DNA from: UBA1926 sp036732005
GTDB taxonomy: Bacteria; Planctomycetota; Phycisphaerae; Phycisphaerales; UBA1924
NCBI GenBank assembly: GCA_036732005.1
Contig: DAINDF010000001.1
Location: forward strand, 124,001-188,000
DNA: 64,000 nt
Direction: 5' to 3'
A program made the translations under genes and the position numbers. This document shows positions 28,181 through 36,953 of this stretch, piece by piece. Positions within the stretch are counted from its first letter, which is position 1. Each line of letters starts with the position of its first letter. Below the pieces are notes generated by a model. The model ran no database searches and was not told where the DNA came from. It saw only the letters and a list, made by a program, of their open reading frames with translations.

Positions 28181-28762
28181 TCACTGAGCCTCAGCGGCCC
28201 GCTCGCGTTCGCTCGCCATACGCAGCAGCCGGCCGACGCCCCGGCGCGGGGGCGCCTGTTCCTCGGGCGCGTGGTCGAAGCCCCGGATGATCGATCCGGG
28301 GGCCCGGGCGGCGAGATTGATCCTCGTGTCGAGCCGCAGCCCACCAGACGGATCGGACGGGGACGCCGCGGCGACCGGGGCGATCCCGAGCCGCGCGGCG
28401 GTGTAGCGCGAGGGCTCGCCGATCACAAAGGTCGTGTCGGGTGGGATCAGCGAGACCTCCCGGGAGCCGACCCAGGCGTAGTCGGACCGGGGAAAGACCG
28501 CGGTGAGCCCACCATCACGCCGGGCGAACCAGGCCCGCCCGCCGGGGCCCTCACCCCTGAACAGGGTCTCAAAGTCCAGCGGCTGGCGGAGGTCGCGGGA
28601 GATCCAGCGCGCGTCGACGCCGAGGGAGCCGAGGTCCGAACTGCCCGGGTCGACGGGCCGAAGGCCGTCCCACGCCCCCCGATAGACGGGGTCCTGCTGC
28701 GCGACCGCCGGCGTCGGGGACGCGAGGAGGAGGCCTGCGAGGATGAGGAGCGGGGAACGCAT
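28181..28762 (-). CDS. Secreted protein of unknown function
   Basis: The 193-residue product starts with a clear Sec signal peptide, with a predicted cut after AVA at about residue 22. The mature domain contains several aromatic/acidic beta-like segments (AWVGSREVSLIPPDTTFVIG) and a basic C-terminal tail. No known family is recognised. It is the last gene of the GT2-exbD-tonB-like group, 39 nt after the TonB-like gene, so it may act in the same envelope complex. It is convergent with floA, with a 6-nt gap. Confidence 0.75.
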   Translation of the reverse strand: MRSPLLILAGLLLASPTPAVAQQDPVYRGAWDGLRPVDPGSSDLGSLGVDARWISRDLRQPLDFETLFRGEGPGGRAWFARRDGGLTAVFPRSDYAWVGSREVSLIPPDTTFVIGEPSRYTAARLGIAPVAAASPSDPSGGLRLDTRINLAARAPGSIIRGFDHAPEEQAPPRRGVGRLLRMASERERAAEAQ

Positions 28763-28801
28763 GGTGTGCGGTGTTCTGATCGGCCTCCCGGGGGGTCCGC
28801 G

Positions 28802-29878
28802 TTACCAGCGGAGCCGGATGGCCATCCGGATGGTAAACAGCGAGCCCGGGCCGCTCTCGGGGAGGGCCTCGATCTTCTGGCCCTTCGCACGCCAGTTGTA
28901 AATGGTGTTGATGAGGACGCGGTCGACCTCGTCGGACCCGGTATTGAGCACCCGCTGGCCCACGGTGGCGAAGCGGACATTGCGGACGGTGCCCCGGCGG
29001 TCGAAATCGATGATGACGGTCGGGTTTCGGGGCCAGGCGAGGGAGGCGACGGTCGGGCCCCAGCGCGGGCGGCGGGGGATGACCTCGATGCCCTCCCCGG
29101 CGGCGGGGCGGCCCCAATCGTCCAGCGTCAGCGCCATTTCCTTGGCGAATGGGGCGGATTCCCGGTCGGAGGGCTGGCCCGGGAGGTCGTCGGCCCCGGC
29201 GGGCGAGGCGGTCGGCGATGGCGGGGGTTGTGACGGCACCGGCTCGGGCTGGGCCGGGGGCGCGGCGTCCTCGGCCGGCTCGGCGGGGGCATCCGCGGCG
29301 GCGGTCTCTGGGGTCACGGGCTCCTGTGGCGGGTTGGCGTCGGGCTGCGCGGGCTCGGGGAGGAATTCGGGGGTCTCTTCGACGGGCTTTGCGTCGGGGG
29401 CCCAGGGCATCTGCGAGACCTCCCGGGGCGCGGGCGAGGCCGGGGGCGGGGCGGCCGAGCGGGCTGGCTCGGGGCGGTCGGTCGGCTGGGAAGGGGACGC
29501 CTCAACAGGTGGGGCCTCGGTGGGCCGCTCGGTCGGCGAGATCGGGGTCGGGGGCTCCTCGAGCCGGCCCAGCGGGGCGGTGGAAAGGGCGGCCTGTTCG
29601 ATCTCGGAGGGAATGGCCTTGTGGGGCGTGGGGTCGGCGAACCCGATCCAGGTGATGGTGGCGTGGTCGGAGCGCTCAATCCCGAGCCGGGACTGCTCGG
29701 GCAGGACCTGCGATTCGGTGAGCGGCTCGGCGAGCACGGCCCGCTCGGCGTTGCGGGCGGCCCGCCGTTCGAGCCCGATCACCACCGGCACCCCCACGAG
29801 ATGGAGCAGCAGGCTCAGGGCAAGGCCGACCCAGAGGCCGTCCACCCCCCGCGAGCGTTTTCGGCGTTGCCGACCCAT
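28802..29878 (-). CDS. TonB-like energy-transducing protein
   Basis: The 358-residue protein has a basic N-terminus, one membrane helix at about 14-36, a long Pro/Glu/Ala-rich spacer at about 95-245 and a C-terminal domain at about 270-358. This ends in a beta pattern (NPTVIIDFDRRGTVRNVRF, then IYNWRAKG) like the TonB C-terminal fold. It would carry proton-motive energy from an ExbB/ExbD motor to outer-membrane receptors. It starts 3 nt after exbD ends. The spacer composition is usual for TonB proteins that cross the periplasm. Confidence 0.8.
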   Translation of the reverse strand: MGRQRRKRSRGVDGLWVGLALSLLLHLVGVPVVIGLERRAARNAERAVLAEPLTESQVLPEQSRLGIERSDHATITWIGFADPTPHKAIPSEIEQAALSTAPLGRLEEPPTPISPTERPTEAPPVEASPSQPTDRPEPARSAAPPPASPAPREVSQMPWAPDAKPVEETPEFLPEPAQPDANPPQEPVTPETAAADAPAEPAEDAAPPAQPEPVPSQPPPSPTASPAGADDLPGQPSDRESAPFAKEMALTLDDWGRPAAGEGIEVIPRRPRWGPTVASLAWPRNPTVIIDFDRRGTVRNVRFATVGQRVLNTGSDEVDRVLINTIYNWRAKGQKIEALPESGPGSLFTIRMAIRLRW

Positions 29879-29881
29879 GGT

Positions 29882-30334
29882 TCATTCTTCGGGGGGCGGG
29901 GGGGCGGGGTTCGGCCCGGGCGGCGGGATTTCCCCCGCCGGGGTGCCGGCGATGCTGAACTCGCGGACGCCGGCGGCGATGAGTCGGTCGGCGAGTTCGA
30001 TGAGCCGGCCCGATGGGGCGCGGGCGTCGGCGGAGAGGATGAGGCGGACGCCTTCTCGCTCGGCGAGAAGCGCGGCGACGCGTTCGCCGAGCTCTGCTTC
30101 CGGGATAGGTTGACCCTCGAGGACGATCTGGCCGTCCTGGGTCAGTGAGAGCAGCAGCGCGTCGGTCCGTGGCGCGGCCTCGCCCGATCCGAGGCGTGGG
30201 AGGCGGATGTCGAGGACATCGGCGCGGACCATGAGCACGAGGGCGAAGATGAAAAAGGTGAGCAGGAGGAACACGACATCGATCAGCGGTGTCATGTCGA
30301 GGTGGATTGGGGCTCCGGATCGGCGCAGCTTCAT
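29882..30334 (-). CDS. exbD: ExbD/TolR-family motor protein
   Basis: This 150-residue protein shows the family signature HLDMTPLIDVVFLLLTFFIF: a single membrane helix with the proton-channel Asp (PLIDV). A periplasmic domain follows and the end is a Pro-rich tail. The ATG overlaps the stop of the upstream glycosyltransferase gene (ATGA). ExbD needs the ExbB/TolQ channel partner, which is not encoded nearby. An in-frame extension upstream lies inside the glycosyltransferase gene and is rejected. Confidence 0.92.
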   Translation of the reverse strand: MKLRRSGAPIHLDMTPLIDVVFLLLTFFIFALVLMVRADVLDIRLPRLGSGEAAPRTDALLLSLTQDGQIVLEGQPIPEAELGERVAALLAEREGVRLILSADARAPSGRLIELADRLIAAGVREFSIAGTPAGEIPPPGPNPAPPPPEE

Positions 30335-31611
30335 GCGGGGCCCCCCTTCGGCGAGGCCGGGGCCCGCGAGCGGTCTTCGCGGTGGTAGGCCCGGCCGGCC
30401 CAGACGGTCGGTTTCCCTGTTGAGAGTTCGCGTGCGGCGGCGAAGAGGACGCGGCTTACGAGCCACGCGCCGAGGGGCGCGGCGAGCGAGGCGGTGGCGG
30501 GCACGAGGGCCATCCGGTTGATCCTGCCCATGCAGAGCAGGACGGGCCCGAGACCGAGGGCCACGAGCCCCGCGGCGACCGCGAACCACGCCGGTGGGGC
30601 GCCGAGGCCGGCGATCACGGCGGCCGAGGCCACGCCGAGAACGAGGACCAGCGCGGGAAGCAGGACGCTGAGGAGGAGGAGCCTCCAGGCGGCCTCTCGG
30701 AGCCTTGAGGACCGCCGCTGGGCGGCCTCGGTGTAGATGCGCTTCCATCCGCGCCGGAACTCGGCCCATGACTCGTACATGCGGCAGCGGACGATGCCCC
30801 CGCCGAGCAGGGCGCCGGCCCGCCCGCCCTGTCGTTTGACGGCGCGGGCGAGGGCGAGGTCTTCGAGGAGTTCATCCCTGGCGACGGCGTGGCCCCCGAT
30901 GGCGCGGTAGTGCTCGGCCCTGAAGAGCATGAACTGCCCGTTGGCGAACGGGCGTTGGCGGTCGTCGAACCGGTTGGCACGGAGCAGCGGGTACTGCCGC
31001 ATCAGTTCGAAGCCCGCGGTGGGCTGAACGACCAGTTCAAACCAGGACTCGGCGGGATATTCGCTCAGGAAACTGAGCAGGTCGAGCGAACGGTCGGCGG
31101 CGAGAGCGGCCGCGGCGCGGAGGCAGGAGGGATGGAGCACGCAGTCGGCGTCGGTGAAGAGGAAGTAGTCGGCCTCGGGGGTGAAGGCGGAACGCTCGAC
31201 GGCGGTCCGGACGGCGTTGACCTTGCCGGCCCAGCCGTCGGGGCACTCATCGATCTCGATGATCTCGATCCGATGGTCCCCCTCGGCCTCGCGTCGGGCC
31301 ACGGCGGCGGTGCCGTCGGAGCAGCGATCAAGGGCGAGGGCGACATGGAACCGGGGGTGGTCCTGCTCGCGGAGCGACCGGATGAGCGGGGCGATGGAGC
31401 CGGCCTCGTTGTGGGCGGGGACGACGACGAGCACGGAGGGATCGGGCTCGGTGCGGGCCTCGGCGAGGGCCACCCCGTCGAGGCCCGTCGGGAGGCGCCG
31501 GGTGGTCTGCGCGATCCGCAAGAAGACGACGAGCCAGTAGATCGCCAGCGTGATCGACGCCGCGGCGAGCGGGATGAGCAGAGCGAGCAGGATGGCCGGG
31601 GGGAGGGGCAT
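30331..31611 (-). CDS. Membrane glycosyltransferase, GT2 family
   Basis: The 426-residue protein has an N-terminal membrane helix at about 8-30, a GT-A domain starting VLVVVPAHNEAGSIAPLI, a metal-binding DAD motif (FLFTDADCVLH) and a Q/RxxRW-like section (EFRRGWKRIY). Three to four C-terminal helices follow, as in hopene- or carotenoid-associated family 2 transferases. It likely transfers sugar to a lipid or polymer at the inner membrane. It is translationally coupled to exbD by ATGA overlap, an odd partner. The acceptor cannot be told from the sequence. Confidence 0.88.
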   Translation of the reverse strand: MPLPPAILLALLIPLAAASITLAIYWLVVFLRIAQTTRRLPTGLDGVALAEARTEPDPSVLVVVPAHNEAGSIAPLIRSLREQDHPRFHVALALDRCSDGTAAVARREAEGDHRIEIIEIDECPDGWAGKVNAVRTAVERSAFTPEADYFLFTDADCVLHPSCLRAAAALAADRSLDLLSFLSEYPAESWFELVVQPTAGFELMRQYPLLRANRFDDRQRPFANGQFMLFRAEHYRAIGGHAVARDELLEDLALARAVKRQGGRAGALLGGGIVRCRMYESWAEFRRGWKRIYTEAAQRRSSRLREAAWRLLLLSVLLPALVLVLGVASAAVIAGLGAPPAWFAVAAGLVALGLGPVLLCMGRINRMALVPATASLAAPLGAWLVSRVLFAAARELSTGKPTVWAGRAYHREDRSRAPASPKGGPA

Positions 31612-31643
31612 GGACGGCAGAGCGTAGACCGGGAAACGGTAGA

Positions 31644-32561
31644 ATGACCCCGATGACAGATCGCCCGCGCTACGCAGACGAGGGGCCCGAGGAGGCCGGC
31701 GATGAATCGCCGGACGGCCCGCCCGCGGCCCTGTTCGGGGGCGAGATGACCGACCCCCGCGTGCTCTCGGTCGCGGAGCTGCGTGAACTCGACCGTGTGG
31801 CGGTGGAGGAACTGGGCTTTCCCTCCGCGCTGCTGATGGAGAACGCGGCGAACGGAGCGGCCCGGTGCGTGGCGCGGGCGCTGGATGTGCTCGAACCGGG
31901 GCCGGTGCTGGTGGTCGCGGGTCCGGGGAACAACGGGGGCGATGGGCTGGCGGCGGCGCGGCACCTGCTGATCCGGGGACACACCGTCGTGGTCGCCCTG
32001 CTCGGCGAGGATGACCGCCTCTCGGCGGGCGCGAGGCTGAATCTGCACGCGCTGCTCGCCGGCGGTGGGCTCGAGATCGTGCGTGAACTCGGCGACACCG
32101 ACGAGGGCGCGTTCGAGGCGTTGCGGGCGTTGCTGACGCGGGTGCGGCCGGCGGTCGTGCTCGACGGGCTGTTCGGGACGGGGTTGAACCGTGCCCCCGC
32201 CGGCGCGGCCTTGGGGCTCATCCGGGCGATCAACGCGGGTCGCACGGCGGGGGATGCGGGGTGCGTGGTGTCGCTGGATGTTCCGTCGGGGCTCGATGCG
32301 GACACGGGGAGCCCCCTGGGCGAGGCGGTGCGGGCGGACTTGACGGTGAGTTTCGGGGCGTTGAAGAAGGGGTTCTTCACACTGGAGGCGCAGGATTTCC
32401 TGGGCGAGGTCGAGTTGGTCTCGATCGGAGTTCCCGCGGGGGTGGTGGCGAGGTTCGGGGCGGCGCCCGCCGCGGGCGGCGGGGCGTATGGCCGGTTGGA
32501 GGGGGTGTCCGGGTCGGCGCCCGGTGAGCCGACCGGCAGGGGCCGGGGCGCGGGGGAGTGA
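31644..32561 (+). CDS. nnrE: NAD(P)H-hydrate epimerase (YjeF N-terminal domain)
   Basis: This 305-residue protein has the YjeF_N core: ALLMENAANGAARC, GPGNNGGDGLAAARHL, LDGLFGTGLNR and SLDVPSGLDADTG. It interconverts R and S forms of damaged NAD(P)HX so that a dehydratase can repair it. The ADP-dependent dehydratase domain (NnrD) that is fused in many bacteria is missing. The first 35 residues are disordered and acidic, so a start at the internal Met (GEMTDPRVLS) is possible. It is divergent from the glycosyltransferase gene with a 32-nt gap. Confidence 0.9.
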   Translation: MTPMTDRPRYADEGPEEAGDESPDGPPAALFGGEMTDPRVLSVAELRELDRVAVEELGFPSALLMENAANGAARCVARALDVLEPGPVLVVAGPGNNGGDGLAAARHLLIRGHTVVVALLGEDDRLSAGARLNLHALLAGGGLEIVRELGDTDEGAFEALRALLTRVRPAVVLDGLFGTGLNRAPAGAALGLIRAINAGRTAGDAGCVVSLDVPSGLDADTGSPLGEAVRADLTVSFGALKKGFFTLEAQDFLGEVELVSIGVPAGVVARFGAAPAAGGGAYGRLEGVSGSAPGEPTGRGRGAGE

Positions 32562-32612
32562 GGCGGCGCTAGCATTTCTGAGCGGGCCCCGTGCCGGGCA
32601 GGGAGGCGGGCG

Positions 32613-33035
32613 ATGAATGTGCGCATGGAGTTGTCGCGGATCCTGATCCGGGAGGTGGTTGATCACCAGATCATCGAACTCCGGGAGAGCGATGCGCCGG
32701 ACGAGGCGTCGGCGAGGCGGTTCCCGATCGTGATCGGCCTTCCGGAGGCGCAGGCGATCGAACGCCGGCTCAAGGGGATCGAGATCAAGCGTCCTCAGAC
32801 GCACGACCTGTTGGCGAACATCATCGAGGCGCTCGGGGCGGAGCTCGAGTCGATCTGCATCAACGACCTGAGCGAGCACACCTTCTTCGCGCTGCTGAGC
32901 ATCAGGACGGACGAGGGAGACCTGCTCGAGATCGACTCGCGGCCCAGCGACGCGATCGCGCTGGGGATCGCGGGGGGCGTGCCGATCTATGTGGCCGAGC
33001 ATGTGCTCGAGGCGGCGATGCAGGAGCCGCGCTGA
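32613..33035 (+). CDS. Bifunctional nuclease family protein (DUF151)
   Basis: The 140-residue protein matches DUF151 through its whole length: RFPIVIGLPEAQAIERRL, RPQTHDLL and DSRPSDAIALGI, which holds the conserved acidic and Arg residues. Some members have DNase and RNase activity. The ATG follows GGGAGG. It lies 51 nt after nnrE and could share its transcript. No extra domain (such as UVR) is fused. Confidence 0.92.
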   Translation: MNVRMELSRILIREVVDHQIIELRESDAPDEASARRFPIVIGLPEAQAIERRLKGIEIKRPQTHDLLANIIEALGAELESICINDLSEHTFFALLSIRTDEGDLLEIDSRPSDAIALGIAGGVPIYVAEHVLEAAMQEPR

Positions 33036-33060
33036 GGCGTTCGGCGGCCCGAGTTCGGGC

Positions 33061-33543
33061 TCACAGGCCGCTGGCGAGACGGAACATGCGGACGGTGTCG
33101 GCGTTCAGTCCTGCCATGGGATAGTGCCGTTCGAGCGCGTCGTGGAGTTGGGCCTCGTCGCAGAGGACGAAGCGGCAGGTGGCGGGGATTCTCCATCCGG
33201 CGAAACGGAGGGCGCGCGCGAGGCGGTCCTCGGTGGTGGCGATGAGGAGTTCGCCCGCCTCGAAGCGGATGGGAAGGACGCCGAACTGCCAGGCCTGTCG
33301 GGCGTCGACGAAGGTCCTGGCCTCCTCGGCGATCCGTTCGTCGCTGGGGTCGACCCACTCGGCCATGCGGGCGAACTGGTCGGCCCAGGCGCGTTCGACG
33401 GCCCGCGGGCTGACGCCGAACATCTCCTCGGCGAGGAGGCCGAAGGGCCTGGGGTTGACGCGCTGGTGCTCGACGATCTCGAGCCTCTGGGCCTCGGTCA
33501 GGAGCCCGTGCTCCACGAGAATGTCGCCAAGCCTCACGATCAC
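33061..33543 (-). CDS. Stand-alone GspE/MshE N-terminal-domain protein
   Basis: The 160-residue protein consists of a single T2SSE_N/MshEN-like domain (RLGDILVEHGLLTEAQRLEIVEHQR, then FVDARQAWQFGVLPIRFEAGELLIA). In type II secretion and type IV pilus ATPases this domain precedes the motor and can bind c-di-GMP or the inner-membrane platform. No ATPase domain follows, so this is an orphan. It is convergent with the DUF151 gene (25-nt gap) and no pilus genes are near. A signalling or adaptor role is possible. Confidence 0.8.
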   Translation of the reverse strand: MIVRLGDILVEHGLLTEAQRLEIVEHQRVNPRPFGLLAEEMFGVSPRAVERAWADQFARMAEWVDPSDERIAEEARTFVDARQAWQFGVLPIRFEAGELLIATTEDRLARALRFAGWRIPATCRFVLCDEAQLHDALERHYPMAGLNADTVRMFRLASGL

Positions 33544-33770
33544 GGCGGACCTCCCCTCGCCCCGATTCGGCGGGACAATCGCCTGCCGGGGCAGGGAGCG
33601 GATCGGCGTCAGGGGGATCGATGTTCAGACATCGGAGCCCGAAAGGGGTGACCCGGATCGGGACTTCCCAAACGGGGGGGATGGCCGGTCCCTCGGGGTG
33701 TTATCAACCGGGTGAACGCCGGAATCGCCTTGACAGCGTGCGGGATCGGCCGGTCCGGCGGTCGGTCCGA

Positions 33771-34097
33771 TTACCCGGCCGGGGCGATCGTTGCGGTCAG
33801 CCCGCGGCTGATGAACTGCTCGGCGACGAGTTCGGCCCGCTCGCGGTGGGCGGTGAGGACGAGGGCCTTGCCGGTCCGGTGGGCGGCGAGCATCAGTTCG
33901 ATGGCCCGCTCCGGGCCGTGGGGCGTGAGCATGACGATGGTCTCGACGACATAGAGCATGTCGTTCACATCGTCGTTGTGCAGCAGGACATGGAAAGGCG
34001 GGAGGCGGTCGACCCGCGGCGGCGCGGCGCGGGTGGCGACGGCGGGACCGGCCTGACCGTTGGAGGCGTTCTGGATGGTCGCGGGTGCATCGCTCAC
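33771..34097 (-). CDS. clpS: ATP-dependent Clp protease adaptor ClpS
   Basis: The 108-residue protein has a disordered N-terminal 30 residues and the ClpS core: FHVLLHNDDVNDMLYVVETI (the Asn-Asp pair that binds the N-degron), then AHRTGKALVLTAHRERAELVAEQF. ClpS hands N-end-rule substrates to ClpA/ClpP or ClpC. No clpA is adjacent. The 227-nt gap upstream of the neighbouring orphan gene shows no other gene that I can support. Confidence 0.94.
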   Translation of the reverse strand: MSDAPATIQNASNGQAGPAVATRAAPPRVDRLPPFHVLLHNDDVNDMLYVVETIVMLTPHGPERAIELMLAAHRTGKALVLTAHRERAELVAEQFISRGLTATIAPAG

Positions 34098-34172
34098 GCG
34101 GGGACCTCGCCACTGCCGCGGGTCGGCGGGTGGTGCGGAAAGCGTACCCGATCGGCGGGGCGGTGTGAAGCC

Positions 34173-35528
34173 CTACTTGCCGATGCAGAACGAGGCGAAG
34201 ACGCGGCCGATCACATCGTCTGGGGTGATCCGCCCGCAGATCGAGCCCAGGGCGTCGAGGGAGAGGCGGAGCGCGTCGGCGGTGAGTTCGGGGCTGTGGA
34301 GCGCGTGGCGCTGGGGGGCGACCGAGTTTCGCGCGTCGCGGATCCGGGCGAGGGCCTCGGCGAGGGCGGCGCGGTGACGGGGAACCGTCGCGCCCGAGGC
34401 ACGCGGGGCGAGGGCGGCGTCGGCGATCGCCCGGCGTAGCGCGGCGAGCCGCCAGCCGTCGAGGGCGCAGACGGCGAGGCCTCCGTCGGAAGCGACCGGG
34501 GGATCGGCGAGGTCGGCCTTCGTGCGCACGCGGAGGACGGGGCGGTCGGGCGGGAGATCGTCGAGGTCGAAGCGGCCCGAGGGGTCGCAGGCGAGGAGGA
34601 GGTCGGCGGCGGCGAGGGCCTGCCGGGCGGCGTGTTGGGCGGCGTGGTCCGCTTCGGTGCGGGGCGCAAGGTCGAGGCCCGGGAGGTCCTGGAGCAGGAC
34701 CGCGCCGGCGCCGGCGTGGTCGGGGGAGAGGTCGAGGGGCTCGGCCAGGACATCGCGCGTGGTGCCGGGCAGGTCGCTGGCGATCGCGCGGGTCTTCCCG
34801 ATCAGGGCGTTGAAGAGTGTGCTCTTGCCGGCGTTGGGTCGGCCGACGATGGCGACACGGGGGACGGCCTCGATCGATTCGGCCGCGCCGGCGCCGCCGA
34901 GGTGCTCGGCGATGGCGTCCGCGAGTTCGTCGAGCCCGGCGGCGAGGTCGGAGGGCGGGATGGCGACGACATCCTCCTGGTCGGTGAAATCGACGCCCGC
35001 CTCGACCAGGGCGAGCAGGGCGGCGAGGCGGTCGGCCCAGGCGCGGTAGCGTTCTCCGGTGATCCCCGCGAGCAGGAGCGAGGCGGCGTCGAGTTCGGCG
35101 TCTCGCTCGGCGGCGATGAGGTGGGCCACCGCCTCGGCCTGCTCGATGGTCATCTTGCCCGCGAGGTAAGCCCGCGCGGTGAACTCCCCCGGATCGGCCT
35201 GCCTGGCGCCGGCGTCGAACACCGCGGCAAGGACACGGCGGGCGAGGTGCGGGTTGCCGGGGATCAGGATCTCGGCGGCGTCCTGGCCCGTGTACGACCT
35301 GGGAGCGCGGAATCGGAGGAGGCCGACGGGCACGCGAAGCCGGCCCGTTCCGGGGTCGGTGTCGCCGGGCAGGAGGAACATGGCGCACGCGGCGGGCGGG
35401 GCGGGGCCGGTCGGCTCAAGAACCGTGGCGAGCACCTGGTCGGTTTGAGGCCCCGAGAGGCGGACGATCGCCCTCGGCGAGCGGCCCGGGGCCGAGGCGA
35501 GTGCGGCGATGGTGTCGTCGGTGCGCAC
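34173..35528 (-). CDS. mnmE: tRNA modification GTPase MnmE
   Basis: I place the start at the GTG at 35528 because the family begins a few residues before DTIAALASAPGRSPRAIVRL; an upstream extension to 35603 reads into low-complexity sequence. The 451-residue protein has the N-terminal tetrahydrofolate-binding domain, a helical domain, and a G domain with GRPNAGKST (G1) and TKAD (G4). It ends in FCIGK, the CxGK tail required with MnmG for cmnm5U modification at the tRNA wobble base. The G3 motif reads DLPG rather than the usual DTAG. It is divergent from the aminotransferase gene. Confidence 0.92.
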   Translation of the reverse strand: MRTDDTIAALASAPGRSPRAIVRLSGPQTDQVLATVLEPTGPAPPAACAMFLLPGDTDPGTGRLRVPVGLLRFRAPRSYTGQDAAEILIPGNPHLARRVLAAVFDAGARQADPGEFTARAYLAGKMTIEQAEAVAHLIAAERDAELDAASLLLAGITGERYRAWADRLAALLALVEAGVDFTDQEDVVAIPPSDLAAGLDELADAIAEHLGGAGAAESIEAVPRVAIVGRPNAGKSTLFNALIGKTRAIASDLPGTTRDVLAEPLDLSPDHAGAGAVLLQDLPGLDLAPRTEADHAAQHAARQALAAADLLLACDPSGRFDLDDLPPDRPVLRVRTKADLADPPVASDGGLAVCALDGWRLAALRRAIADAALAPRASGATVPRHRAALAEALARIRDARNSVAPQRHALHSPELTADALRLSLDALGSICGRITPDDVIGRVFASFCIGK

Positions 35529-35589
35529 GGAGCAGATTGTTCGCACCGGTGAGCGCCGCTGGGGGGCGCGCGCCGATACAACTCCCGCC

Positions 35590-36837
35590 ATGCCCACCCC
35601 CACCGCTTCCGAGTCTTATGAAATATCGAGGATTGGTTCGACGCCCCGCGCCAGCGACCCGGCGGTCTGGCCGAGTTCGCCCCGGCTGACGATGCTGAAC
35701 CACGGGTCGTACGGGATGACGCCGGCGTTCGTGCGGTTCAAGCAGGACGAGTTGCGTGCGCGGATGGACGCCGACCCGGTGCGTTACTTCAAGATCGACC
35801 TGGAGTCGCTGTGCGACCGGGCGCGGGCTTCGCTGTCGCGGCTGGTGCGTTGCGAGGCGGAGGACCTGGCGTTGGTGCCGAACGCGACCTTCGCGGTGGC
35901 GACTGTCCTGAACAACCTGCCGTTCGTGGCGGGCGACGAGATCGTGGTGACGGACCACGAGTACAACGCGACGCTGAACGAGTTGGGTCGGATCTGTGCG
36001 CGGACCGGGGCGGTGGTGCGCCGGGCGCGGGTTCCGCTGCCGCTTCGTGGTGCTGAGGAGGTGGTCGAGTCGGTGATGGGGCAGGTGGGCCCCAGGACGA
36101 AGCTGGTGATCGTCAGCCATATCGCGAGCGCGGCGGGGCTGCGGTTCCCGGTGGAGCGGCTGGTCCCGCTGGTGCGGGCGCGGGGCATCGACATCCTTGT
36201 GGACGGGGCGCACGCGCCGGGGCAAACGCCGATCGATCTGGGCACGCTCGCGCCGACCTTCTACGCGGGGAGTTGCCACAAGTGGCTGAACACGCCCAAG
36301 GGCTCCGGGTTCTTCTATGCGGAGCGGGGCAGGCAGGGGGCGATGCAGCCGCTGGCGCTCTCGTGCCGGGTTCACAAGCGGCGTGCGGACCGCAAGGCGT
36401 TCCTGTGCGACTTTGACTATGTGGGCACCGGGGACGCGACGGCGAACCTGGTGATCCCCGACGCGATCGAGCACCTCGAGGCCCAGCACGAAGGAGGCAT
36501 CGAGGGGATCATGGCGGACAACCACCGTCTCGTGATCGAGGGGGCGAGGCTGATCCGTGAGCGGTGCGGGCTCGAACCGACGGCGCCGGACGAGATGTTC
36601 GGCTGCATGTACGGCCTTCTGCTTCCCGCCGACCCGCGGCCCGGTCGTCCGAGCCGGTACGACGACCCGCTGTGGGATGCGCTGGCGGAGCGGCACGGGA
36701 TCCAGGCGCCGGTCTGGACGCACGACCCGAGCGGGGCGCGGATCCTGCGGGTGAGCGGGCAGATGTACAACTCGCGTCGCGACTACGAAGTGCTGGCGGG
36801 GGCGCTGGCGGAAGAGCTGGCGCGGGAGCGGTCGTAG
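35590..36837 (+). CDS. PLP-dependent class V aminotransferase (isopenicillin-N-epimerase-like)
   Basis: The ATG at 35590 gives 415 residues. The N-terminus has LTMLNHGSYG, the cofactor region VDGAHAPGQ holds the PLP-ring Asp, and GSCHKWLNTPKGSGFFY holds the Schiff-base Lys (about residue 231). This pattern is that of the CefD/isopenicillin N epimerase-like branch of class V enzymes, many of which are of unknown substrate or act as cysteine desulfurase-like enzymes. No cephalosporin genes are nearby, so an epimerase role should not be assumed. The gene stands alone between mnmE and the sigma factor. Confidence 0.9.
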   Translation: MPTPTASESYEISRIGSTPRASDPAVWPSSPRLTMLNHGSYGMTPAFVRFKQDELRARMDADPVRYFKIDLESLCDRARASLSRLVRCEAEDLALVPNATFAVATVLNNLPFVAGDEIVVTDHEYNATLNELGRICARTGAVVRRARVPLPLRGAEEVVESVMGQVGPRTKLVIVSHIASAAGLRFPVERLVPLVRARGIDILVDGAHAPGQTPIDLGTLAPTFYAGSCHKWLNTPKGSGFFYAERGRQGAMQPLALSCRVHKRRADRKAFLCDFDYVGTGDATANLVIPDAIEHLEAQHEGGIEGIMADNHRLVIEGARLIRERCGLEPTAPDEMFGCMYGLLLPADPRPGRPSRYDDPLWDALAERHGIQAPVWTHDPSGARILRVSGQMYNSRRDYEVLAGALAEELARERS

Positions 36838-36953
36838 GGCCGTTCGGGCGGGGAGGACCGAGAACGCGATCGGTCGGGACGCCCGGCCCGTTCCTGCTCC
36901 TCGGCCGGCCTGAGGCGGTGGACCCGCGGGCCGGGAAGTGCGATGAATACGGC

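Noticed and set aside
35590..36837. Assigning isopenicillin N epimerase (cefD)
   Set aside because: Similarity is at family level and no beta-lactam pathway genes are nearby.
36564..36953. Longer start for the ECF sigma factor inside the aminotransferase gene
   Set aside because: It overlaps the upstream gene in another frame; the family begins close to the ATG at 36954.
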